In this document: positions 44,007-51,191 of the stretch, in pieces
Numbering within the stretch: the stretch's first letter is position 1
Layout: each line of letters starts with the position of its first letter
DNA from: Streptomyces paludis
GTDB lineage: Bacteria; Actinomycetota; Actinomycetes; Streptomycetales; Streptomycetaceae
Length of the DNA stretch: 64,000 nt
Assembly: GCF_003344965.1 (NCBI RefSeq)
Contig: NZ_CP031194.1
Location: 2,604,001 to 2,668,000, forward strand
Direction: 5' to 3'
Notes under the pieces: model-generated
What the model was told of the DNA's origin: nothing
What the model saw: the letters and a program-made list of their open reading frames with translations, nothing else
The model's database searches: none
Translations under genes and position numbers: made by a program

Positions 44007-44993
44007 TTACGCTTCGCCGCTGTGGCGGGGCGGCGGCTGGAGGCGGGCCAGCTCGTCCGGGGAGAGCCGCAGCGCGCCGGCGGCGATGTTCTCGACGAGG
44101 TGGCCGGGGTCGCCGGTGCCGGGGATCGCCAGCACATGGGGGCCGCGGTGCAGTGTCCACGCCAGCCGGACCTGCGCGGGCGTCGCGCCGTGGGCGCGCG
44201 CGACGGCGAGCACTTCGCCGTCAGGCGTGGCGCTCGCGCGTACCTCGCTCGTACGCGCCGCACCCGTACGCGCCTCGCTCGTACGCGCCACACCTGTTGG
44301 CGCCTCGCGCCGGTCGCCTGCGATCGCGAAGTACGGTACGAACGCGATGCCTTGCGCTCCGCAGATCTCCAGCAGGCTCTCGGTACCGGCGAGTTGGGCA
44401 CCCAGACCGTACTGATTCTGCACGCAGACCACCGGCGCGATGGCCTGGGCCTCAGCGAGGTGCTCCGGGCCCACGTTGGAGATGCCCAGGTGGCGGATGA
44501 GTCCGACGGCGCGCAACTCGGCCAGGGCGCCGAAGTGTTCGGCGATCGAGTCCTGGGTCGTTCGGCGCAGGTTGACGACATCGAGGTGGTCGCGGCCGAG
44601 CTGACGCAGGTTCTCCTCGACCTGGCCGCGCAACTGCCCCGGCGCGGCCATGCCCAGCCACTCCCCCGACGGGCTCCGCCCCGGTCCGACCTTGGTGACG
44701 ATGACCAGGTCGTCGGGGTAGGGGGCCAGCGCCCGGTTGATCAGCTCGTTGGCGGAGCGCAGGGGGGAGAAGTAGAACGCGGCGGTGTCGATGTGATTCA
44801 CCCCGAGTTCGACCGCGCGGCGCAGCACTCCGACCGCGCGGGCGCGGTCGATGGGGGCGCCTTCGGAGTTCCCCCTCATGCCATTGCCCGTCAGCCGCAT
44901 CGTGCCGAAGCCGAGACGGTTGACTTCCCGGTCGCCGAGCTTCCAGGTGCCGGCAGCCCCGGCGGTGATCGGCGTGCTCGGTTCCGAGGTCAT
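44007..44993 (-). CDS. Aldo/keto reductase
   Basis: The ATG at 44991-44993 gives 328 residues. The TIM-barrel AKR motifs are NRLGFGTMRLTG, VNHIDTAAFYFSP (catalytic Asp/Tyr), VIVTKVGPG (Lys) and IRHLGISNVGPEH. VRLAWTLHRGPHVLAIPGTG is the C-terminal NADP-binding part. The usual catalytic His sits where VVNLRRTT is seen, so that residue may be replaced. A 30-bp direct repeat (44243-44272 and 44273-44302) adds an ARTSE-type low-complexity loop around residues 230-250. A broken paralogue lies at 40329-41336. Confidence 0.9.
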   Translation of the reverse strand: MTSEPSTPITAGAAGTWKLGDREVNRLGFGTMRLTGNGMRGNSEGAPIDRARAVGVLRRAVELGVNHIDTAAFYFSPLRSANELINRALAPYPDDLVIVTKVGPGRSPSGEWLGMAAPGQLRGQVEENLRQLGRDHLDVVNLRRTTQDSIAEHFGALAELRAVGLIRHLGISNVGPEHLAEAQAIAPVVCVQNQYGLGAQLAGTESLLEICGAQGIAFVPYFAIAGDRREAPTGVARTSEARTGAARTSEVRASATPDGEVLAVARAHGATPAQVRLAWTLHRGPHVLAIPGTGDPGHLVENIAAGALRLSPDELARLQPPPRHSGEA

Positions 44994-45221
44994 GGTTGGG
45001 CTCCCCCTTGTGGCTCGGCACACTCTGAAATGGGCGCGCGCGGGCTGCCCTGACCGGCCGCCGACCTCGGATTATGGAGCGCGGTCGCCATGAGAAGAAG
45101 GCACGGCGCGGGCGGGAAAAGTCACATGGCGTACGGGAACGCGTTCGCTCCGTGTCGCGTTGGACAGTGCGGGAGCTGCCGCACCCGCGCTCACCGGATG
45201 CGCATCCTTGCTACGTACGGT

Positions 45222-46364
45222 CTATCCGGCACCCGTGTGCGCCACGACGTGGTGCAGGTCGTCCAGCCAGATCTGTTGGCCCCCGGTGCCGGTGCCAGCA
45301 CCGGTGCTGACCGAAACACCGAAGCGGGAGCGGTCCGGGGCGCCCAAGTCGTGCCAGCGCAAGAACTCGTGCCGGACCTCGTCCCAGAGGGCGCGGCGGC
45401 CGTGCTGCTCGACCTCGTACGCTGCCGCGTCGGGTACGTACGCGACCGTGGCCCACGACATTCCGTCGTCCGCGACAAACCGGAGTGTGGCCTCGCCGCT
45501 GTCGTCGTCCGCCGGGCACCAGCGGTAGCGCACGTCGGTGAGGCTGAGGCCGGTGAAGAACGCCGGGGCGTCCTGGATGACGTGCTGCGGAGGGATATCG
45601 GTCGTGGTCCTCGTCTCCGGGGCCCCCGGCCCGCCTCGGCCGCTGCCCCCGGGCCGGACCGATCCCGCCCGGGCCGTACGGTCCCACATGAAGGCCGGGT
45701 CGCCCGAGAACGTACCGAGCGCTTGTCCGTCCTTGACTGTCAGGGTGAGGAAGGAGCCGCTGAAGTAACTGCTGCCCCAGGGGGTGACGATGCGCCCGTC
45801 GGGACACTGCTCCAGCCACGCTCCCGGCACATTCCGCATGGTGCACGTGCAGATGATCCGATCGTACGGGGCGCCCGCCGGATGCCCTTCGTGACCGTTG
45901 CCCAGAACCGTCGTCGGGTGGTGGCCGAGGTTGCTGAGATTCTTCACGGCGGCGGACAGGACCGCCTCGTCGAACTCCACGCTCGTCACATTCGCCGCGC
46001 CCAGCCGGTGGGACAGCCAGGCCGCGTGGTAGCCGGTCCCGGTCCCGATCTCCAGTACGCGATGCCCTTCGCGTACGTCGAGCAGTGCGAGCATCTCCAG
46101 CATGATGGACGGCATCGTGGAGGAGGATGTGAAGAGCCTGAACTCGCTGTCGGGCGTGGGCTTCCCGTCGTTGACCTGGGTCACGACCGGAGCGTCGGCG
46201 TAAACGGACCGGAGCCAGCCTTCCGGGTCCGCGGTGAAGTCTCCGCCCTCGCACACCTCCGGAATGAACAGCCCGCGGTCCACCGAGGCCACGGTCTCGT
46301 GCCACTCGGGCGGTAGTACGCCTTGGCGAAGCAGCGTGTGCACGAGCTGCTGGTGCGTTGTCAT
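45222..46364 (-). CDS. PIMT-like methyltransferase (protein-L-isoaspartate O-methyltransferase family)
   Basis: This 380-residue protein has an N-terminal PIMT-type SAM domain: VYADAPVVTQVNDG, SSSTMPSIMLEML, motif I VLEIGTGTGYHAAWL, YDRIICTCTMRNVPGAWLEQ and VTPWGSSYFSGSFLTLTVKD. The C-terminal ~170 residues are an added domain absent from repair PIMTs. Related methyltransferases act in RiPP pathways (lanthipeptides, graspetides), where they methylate Asp to drive aspartimide formation. Its start is 6 bp after the stop of a 36-residue peptide gene and is preceded by GAGGTG. A housekeeping repair role is less likely given the extra domain. Confidence 0.85.
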   Translation of the reverse strand: MTTHQQLVHTLLRQGVLPPEWHETVASVDRGLFIPEVCEGGDFTADPEGWLRSVYADAPVVTQVNDGKPTPDSEFRLFTSSSTMPSIMLEMLALLDVREGHRVLEIGTGTGYHAAWLSHRLGAANVTSVEFDEAVLSAAVKNLSNLGHHPTTVLGNGHEGHPAGAPYDRIICTCTMRNVPGAWLEQCPDGRIVTPWGSSYFSGSFLTLTVKDGQALGTFSGDPAFMWDRTARAGSVRPGGSGRGGPGAPETRTTTDIPPQHVIQDAPAFFTGLSLTDVRYRWCPADDDSGEATLRFVADDGMSWATVAYVPDAAAYEVEQHGRRALWDEVRHEFLRWHDLGAPDRSRFGVSVSTGAGTGTGGQQIWLDDLHHVVAHTGAG

Positions 46365-46370
46365 CCGGCA

Positions 46371-46481
46371 TCACCTCTTCGGGGGCTCGTACGGCTTGGT
46401 CGGCCCCGGCGGCTTCTCACGGTGGCCGTCGCTCTCGGAGGTGTCCGGCTTTCCGGAGTGGTCTCCGCCCTTCTTGCCCAT
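46371..46481 (-). CDS. 36-residue Lys/Pro/Asp-rich peptide upstream of the methyltransferase
   Basis: The ATG at 46479-46481 is preceded by GGACGAGG at 5-nt spacing, a good ribosome site, and the stop is 6 bp before the methyltransferase start. The peptide begins MGKKGGDHSGKPD, has SESDGHREK in the middle and ends PYEPPKR. It has no cysteine, membrane segment or signal peptide. The three Asp residues (GDH, PDT, SDG) are followed by polar or small residues, and SDG is an aspartimide-prone sequence. A RiPP precursor or small partner of the methyltransferase is possible; this is inference. Confidence 0.55.
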   Translation of the reverse strand: MGKKGGDHSGKPDTSESDGHREKPPGPTKPYEPPKR

Positions 46482-46576
46482 GGTCGCCTCGTCCTCTCAC
46501 GTCATCTGTCGGCTCGACTGCCGGCTCGGCTGTCGGGCCAATGACGTTACGGACGGGAGTGGTTGACGGTCCACGT

Positions 46577-46593
46577 TGTTGCATTCTGTTGCA
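46577..46593. promoter_or_regulatory. Direct repeat between the XRE gene and the peptide gene
   Basis: tgttgca occurs at 46577-46583 and 46587-46593, exactly 10 bp apart and so on one face of the helix. It lies ~95 bp upstream of the peptide start on the minus strand and could bind the adjacent XRE/DUF5753 regulator. Confidence 0.3.
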
Positions 46594-46599
46594 GGCCAT

Positions 46600-47457
46600 T
46601 CACTCGGGAGAGCCACGGGAGTCAATCGCTCTGTCGATCAGGGCCCTTGCACGAGGTCCGTACACCGCCATCCGACTGATCCTGGCGAAAGCACGCTGAT
46701 ACAGCAGCACCTCGCCCGGAACCGTGACGGTCACCTTGGCTGAAAGCAGCTCAACGTGAACTCTCACGTCGTCGAACATCGTGAACGTCTCGATTCCCCA
46801 AATGACCCGGGGCGCGGAACTCGGAACAATCCCCAGCGAGACAGCCGGATAGGTCATAGCCGTGCGCAAATAGGCGAGTTGAGCGGTCATAACGGGGTCG
46901 GCAGCGATGCGCTGGAAAAGGACATCCTCCTCGACGAGCAGCACGACACGGTGATGCCCGTCGCGGACGACACGCGATCGGGCCACGCGTGCCGCAGCCG
47001 CCTCGTCGACGTCATCGGGAAGTCCACGGAAGTCAGCGACGAGAGTGAGCAGGGCTCGTGCGTAGTCCTCCGTCTGAAGAAGTCCGGGCACGACCCTGGA
47101 GCAGTACGCGCGGATCAGCGCGGTGCGCTCGTACAACGGGACGCCGGCTTGCTGAAGGCTCCGTAGCCCCGTCCGCTGCGTTCGCCGCCACTCGACGTAC
47201 ATCATGTCCGCAGATCGGGAGAAGGCGATCAGGTCGTCGGCCCGGTCCTCGGCGCGACAGGCGATGCACCACGCCCTGATGTCGGCGTCGGAGGGCGTGG
47301 TTCTCGCGCTCTCGATACGTGAGGTCTTCGCCTTGTTCCAGCCGCACAGGTCGGCCAGCGCCTGCATGGTCAGATGCGCGCCGAGGCGGAGGTCCTTGAG
47401 CTGCGTGGAGACGCACTCGCGGGCAGCCTGCGCGCTGGAGAACGAAAACGAGGGCAT
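46600..47457 (-). CDS. XRE-family regulator with DUF5753 domain (second cassette)
   Basis: The ATG at 47455-47457 gives 285 residues. The helix-turn-helix is LRLGAHLTMQALADLCGWNK then AKTSRIESARTTPS (residues ~20-55). DUF5753 follows (LIRAYCSRVVPGLLQTEDYA, RVVLLVEEDVLFQRIAADPV, AVSLGIVPSSAPRVIWGIET). It starts 17 bp after the DUF6879 gene stop on the same strand. No DUF397 partner is seen; instead the next downstream genes are the 36-residue peptide and the methyltransferase. Confidence 0.9.
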   Translation of the reverse strand: MPSFSFSSAQAARECVSTQLKDLRLGAHLTMQALADLCGWNKAKTSRIESARTTPSDADIRAWCIACRAEDRADDLIAFSRSADMMYVEWRRTQRTGLRSLQQAGVPLYERTALIRAYCSRVVPGLLQTEDYARALLTLVADFRGLPDDVDEAAAARVARSRVVRDGHHRVVLLVEEDVLFQRIAADPVMTAQLAYLRTAMTYPAVSLGIVPSSAPRVIWGIETFTMFDDVRVHVELLSAKVTVTVPGEVLLYQRAFARISRMAVYGPRARALIDRAIDSRGSPE

Positions 47458-47474
47458 GGAACGGCAGCTCCGTG

Positions 47475-47996
47475 TCAGACGCTGTACTTCTCGTGCGGGA
47501 TAGCCCGCTCCCACACGGCCTCGAAAGACGAGGCGAGCAGCTTGAGGAGGGTGGGGTCGGTGCTGAACTCGTCATCGACGAGCGAGCCGTCCCCCGCGAA
47601 GTGGTGAATCCTCGCCAGGCGATCGTCGAACAGCCAGTAGTCGTTGCCGGGGAGTGCGAGGTCCGACGCGGAACGCCGCGGCAGCCAGCGGACGTGTTCG
47701 CCGGCACCCACATTGGCGCGTGTGACGTCATGCTCCCAACGGACGTATTCCGACACGGGCTCGCTGACCACCCGCGCCCGTCGGATCACGACTCCGCGCG
47801 CCACCGCCCCGGCGACCTCCTCGTGAAACCCACGCCACCACGTCGCACGGTCGCTCCAGTCCGTCCGATGCCCGCGGCGCCAGGCCGCGAAGCGCTCGTT
47901 GTCGCCGTAGGCATCACGCATCTCCAGGTGCACCGCGGAGCGTTCCGTGCCCCTGAGGATCTCAGCGAAGCTCGGCTGCTCGCTCTTCTGCGGCAT
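47475..47996 (-). CDS. DUF6879 family protein (second cassette)
   Basis: The ATG at 47994-47996 gives 173 residues. It is a textbook DUF6879: SAVHLEMRDAYGDNERFAAW, GVVIRRARVVSEPVSEYVRW, EHVRWLPRRSASDLALPGND, YWLFDDRLARIHHFAGDG and AVWERAIPHEKYSV. It is more typical of the family than the copy at 19639. It overlaps the upstream 82-residue gene by 35 bp. The molecular role is unknown. Confidence 0.88.
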   Translation of the reverse strand: MPQKSEQPSFAEILRGTERSAVHLEMRDAYGDNERFAAWRRGHRTDWSDRATWWRGFHEEVAGAVARGVVIRRARVVSEPVSEYVRWEHDVTRANVGAGEHVRWLPRRSASDLALPGNDYWLFDDRLARIHHFAGDGSLVDDEFSTDPTLLKLLASSFEAVWERAIPHEKYSV

Positions 47997-48210
47997 CACA
48001 TGCCCTCCTGATCTGCGGCACCATTCGTGCCGGGATACGAATGACTGCCTCGGTCGGAGGGATCGAGCCGACTTCCCGGCACTTGTCCTCGGTCGCGTCG
48101 TCCGCCTTCCAGCCCTGGAGGACGAGATCGGCATTGTCGTCATCCACCCAGGCCGACGGGCAGTGGTCCTCGTCCGTGTCGGGGTCCTTGCCGAAGAACA
48201 GTAGGGACAT
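47962..48210 (-). CDS. Small acidic protein upstream of DUF6879 (82 residues)
   Basis: The ATG at 48208-48210 gives 82 residues. It opens MSLLFFGKDPDTDEDHCPSA and has VLQGWKADDATEDKC, then EAVIRIPARMVPQIRRACD. Two cysteines and a His in the acidic half could bind a metal. It overlaps the DUF6879 start. The equivalent position in the first cassette is taken by an unrelated-looking 63-residue protein. The AT-rich 48215-48265 region upstream probably holds the operon promoter. Confidence 0.75.
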   Translation of the reverse strand: MSLLFFGKDPDTDEDHCPSAWVDDDNADLVLQGWKADDATEDKCREVGSIPPTEAVIRIPARMVPQIRRACDAAEERAAELR

Positions 48211-48431
48211 GGCGGCTCTCCCATCCAACATTCAGTACATCGCGATCTGTTGAACAACCTTCACTCTCCGCAGTCGGGCCGGTCAAGGGACTCCCGCGTC
48301 TTCGGGTGATCGGTTGGTGGACATGTCTCGTTCATCTCGGCGGGCCACGGTGGAGCGGCCCCGGGGCGCCCTTTCGTGGAGCGGGTTGTCCGTGTCCGCT
48401 GTCGGCCGAACTGAATGAGGACCAGAGGATC

Positions 48432-49775
48432 ATGCGACGCGCTACCGCCACCGCCACCGTGCCCGCCATCGCGCTCGCGCTCGTCGCGCTGTTGCCCGGT
48501 GGGGTGGCCACCGCTCATGGGGGTGGGGAGACCTTGTACGCCACCAAGACGCCGTACCGGCCGCAGCAGGACGCCCGTACGTATCAGCGGGTGCCTGCCG
48601 GGTTTGTGCCGGTGTTCACGGAGAACGTGTCGCGGCACGGGTCGCGGGCCGCGACCAGTGGGGAGGACGGGGAGCTGGTGCTCGCGCTGCTGGCCAAGGC
48701 TGGGGCGGACGGGGCGCTGACCTCGGCGGGGAAGGCGTTCGGGGCGGAGGTCCAGGGGCTGCTGGACGCCATGGCCAAGGTCGGGTACGGGGAGCTGAGC
48801 GGGCGCGGGAAGCAGGAGTTGCGGGATACGGCGGCGCGGCTGCGGAAGCGGCTGCCCGCGCTGTTCGGGGCGATGCCCGCGAAGAACGAGCGTATCGACG
48901 TCGTCAGCTCCGGCAAGGGCCGCGCGGTCGACAGCGGTACGGAGTTCACGAAGGCGCTCGTCGCCGCCGATCCCGCGCTCGGGCCGCTGGTCGGCCCCGC
49001 CCGTACGGACGCGGACCTGCTCTACTTCCACAAGTCGGCCGGCGGCGCCGCGTACCGCGACTACCTCGCCAACGACCAGCGCCTCGCCGCCACCCTGAAG
49101 AAGATCCGGGAGCAGCCCCGGACCGATGCCGCCGCCCGGAGCATGCTGCGCAAGCTCTTCTCCGCCTCCTTCGTCAACCGGATGACCGCCGCCGACCGGG
49201 TCGCCGCCGCCGAGGCCGTCTACAGCCTCTACGCCATCGCACCCAGCATGAGCGCCGAGGGCGACTGGCACATGGACCGCTACATCGACAGCCGGGACGC
49301 CTCCTGGTTCGGGTATCTGGACGACGCCGAGAGCTTCTACGAGGCCGGTCCCGGTTTCAATGACTCGGACATCACCTACCGCATGGCGGACGTGCTGCTG
49401 GACGACCTCTTCCGGCAGGTCGAGGCCAAGAAGGCCGGCACGAGCGAGTTCGGGGCCGTGCTGCGCTTCACCCACGCCGAGGAGATCATGCCGCTCGCCG
49501 CGCTCATGAAGCTCCCCGGCAGCGAGCGCCCGGCGTCGCCGTCCCGCCCGTACACGTACGCGGACAACGTCTGGCGCGGCTCCTCGGTCGCGCCCATGGC
49601 GTCGAACATCCAGTGGGACGTCTTCCGCAAGGGCAGCACCTACCTCGTCCGGATGCTCTACAACGAGAAGGAGACCGCCTTCAAGGCCGGCTGCCGGCCC
49701 GTCTCCAGGGGCAGTTTCTTCTACAACCTGGATGAGCTGGAGCGTTGCTTCGACCGGGCGAAGGCCGCGCGCTAG
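48432..49775 (+). CDS. Secreted histidine phosphatase (MINPP/phytase-like)
   Basis: The ATG at 48432 gives 447 residues. The signal peptide is TVPAIALALVALLPGGVATA. The branch-2 histidine acid phosphatase motif RHGSR is in FTENVSRHGSRAATSG, and the proton-donor HAE is in LRFTHAEEIMPLAAL. GDWHMDRYIDSRD and the C-terminal cysteines agree with multiple inositol-polyphosphate phosphatase-like proteins. It would dephosphorylate extracellular organic phosphates such as phytate. Codon bias in the first third is unusually G-rich. Confidence 0.9.
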   Translation: MRRATATATVPAIALALVALLPGGVATAHGGGETLYATKTPYRPQQDARTYQRVPAGFVPVFTENVSRHGSRAATSGEDGELVLALLAKAGADGALTSAGKAFGAEVQGLLDAMAKVGYGELSGRGKQELRDTAARLRKRLPALFGAMPAKNERIDVVSSGKGRAVDSGTEFTKALVAADPALGPLVGPARTDADLLYFHKSAGGAAYRDYLANDQRLAATLKKIREQPRTDAAARSMLRKLFSASFVNRMTAADRVAAAEAVYSLYAIAPSMSAEGDWHMDRYIDSRDASWFGYLDDAESFYEAGPGFNDSDITYRMADVLLDDLFRQVEAKKAGTSEFGAVLRFTHAEEIMPLAALMKLPGSERPASPSRPYTYADNVWRGSSVAPMASNIQWDVFRKGSTYLVRMLYNEKETAFKAGCRPVSRGSFFYNLDELERCFDRAKAAR

Positions 49776-49865
49776 CCACCGGCACCGGTCCCGTCCTCCG
49801 CCCCATGCCTTATTGACTCCCCCCGCCCGGTATGGGAGACATTGAGCCGGGACAGGGGGGTCGCA

Positions 49866-51191
49866 ATGGCTCGTGGGGAGGGCCCGCCGGCGGAGCAGCG
49901 CTCCGCGTACGCGGCCTTGGAGTCGCTGATGCGCGCGCGCCTCGGCAGGGACGTTCTGTACATGCCGTCGTGCCGGCTCGGGCTCTATGTGGCGCTGCGC
50001 CACTGGTGCCCGCCGGGCGGGCGGGTGCTCATGTCGCCGGTCAACGACGACGTGATCTTCTTCGTCGTGCTCGCCGCCGGACTGCGGCCCGTACAGGCGC
50101 CGTTGAATCCGTACGACGGGTCGATCGACCTCGGCGCCGTGCCGGAGAGCGTGTGGGGTGGGCTGTCCGGCGTCATCACCACCAATCTGTACGGCAATCC
50201 CGATCCGGCGCCCGAACTCCGGTCCCGCTGCGACACGTTGGGGATTCCGCTGATCGAGGACTGCGCCCACGCCATCGGGTCCACGGTGGCGGGGCGGCCG
50301 GTCGGGTCGTTCGGGGACGCCGCCGTGTTCAGCCTCTCCAAGCATGTGGGGGCCAAGACCGGGGGGTTTCTGGCCTTCGGTGGGCCGAAACAGCAACCGG
50401 ACGTACGCGACTCGCTCGTTCGGCTGCGCGATCTCGCCCTTCTGCCCGCTCGCCCCTCCGCCGAACTCGCCTACGCCGTACGCCCGTACGCCGAAGCCGC
50501 CGTACGCGCCACCCGTCTCGTCCCCGCCGCGCGCGCCGCGCTGCGGCTGCTCGGGCAGGAGGAGCGCGACGGCATCCGGATGCCCCTGCGGGCGGACGAG
50601 CTGGCGCGGGCCGTCGCCGCCGCGCCGGATCTGGCCGCGTTCCACTCGTGGGTACGGGTCGACATGCACGACTACCGGTTACGGCCCGGACGCCTCCGGT
50701 TACGCCGTACGGAACGGCTCCTCGGCGCCCTCGACGCCACACTCGACGCCCATCGGGCCGGTACGGAGGCGCTGTTGGGGTCGCCCTGGGCGCCGCCCAG
50801 TAGCGGCCCCGTACAGGGCGGTCCCGTACAGGGCGGTCCCGTACAGGGCGGTCCCGTACAGCCGCTGTTCCGCTTCCCCCTTCTCGTCGCCGACCGGGCC
50901 GCCGCCGTCGCCGCCCTCGCCCGGCGGCACATCACCACTGGTTATCTTTACGATCCTCCCCTCGACAGCTACGCCGGCGCCGCCTTCACCGATCCGCCGC
51001 CCTCGCCCGCTCCCGGTACATCCGCCGGCGCCTGGTTCGCGCGGCACGCGTTGCCGGTTGATCCGCGCCTCGCCGACCGCGTGATCTCGGTACTCCGGGA
51101 GGCGGACGTGGTACCGGTCCGGCCGGTGGAGTCCGGAGCCGACAACGGAACCAGCAGCCGCGCCGGCAGCGGGACCGGCACCGGTGGCTGA
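49866..51191 (+). CDS. DegT/DnrJ/EryC1/StrS-type PLP enzyme
   Basis: The ATG at 49866 gives 441 residues. The PLP fold is shown by MPSCRLGLYVALRHWCPPGG, PLIEDCAHAIGSTVAG (Asp for the PLP ring nitrogen) and AVFSLSKHVGAKTGGFLAFG, with the Schiff-base lysine probably in SLSK or GAK. Most relatives transaminate NDP-sugars. Two in-frame TTA codons lie at 50679 and 50700 (codons 272 and 279), so translation probably needs bldA. Four 15-bp repeats (50802-50861) encode GPVQG units. It overlaps the flippase gene by 8 bp. Confidence 0.82.
   Translation: MARGEGPPAEQRSAYAALESLMRARLGRDVLYMPSCRLGLYVALRHWCPPGGRVLMSPVNDDVIFFVVLAAGLRPVQAPLNPYDGSIDLGAVPESVWGGLSGVITTNLYGNPDPAPELRSRCDTLGIPLIEDCAHAIGSTVAGRPVGSFGDAAVFSLSKHVGAKTGGFLAFGGPKQQPDVRDSLVRLRDLALLPARPSAELAYAVRPYAEAAVRATRLVPAARAALRLLGQEERDGIRMPLRADELARAVAAAPDLAAFHSWVRVDMHDYRLRPGRLRLRRTERLLGALDATLDAHRAGTEALLGSPWAPPSSGPVQGGPVQGGPVQGGPVQPLFRFPLLVADRAAAVAALARRHITTGYLYDPPLDSYAGAAFTDPPPSPAPGTSAGAWFARHALPVDPRLADRVISVLREADVVPVRPVESGADNGTSSRAGSGTGTGG

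Noticed and set aside
45211..46374. 387-codon minus-strand frame overlapping the methyltransferase in another frame
   Set aside because: Its Arg/Gly-rich translation has no motifs, while the 45222-46364 frame has SAM motifs and a good start.
48261..50669. An 802-codon minus-strand frame across the phosphatase and DegT-like genes
   Set aside because: Antisense shadow; the plus-strand frames carry signal peptide, RHGxR and PLP motifs.
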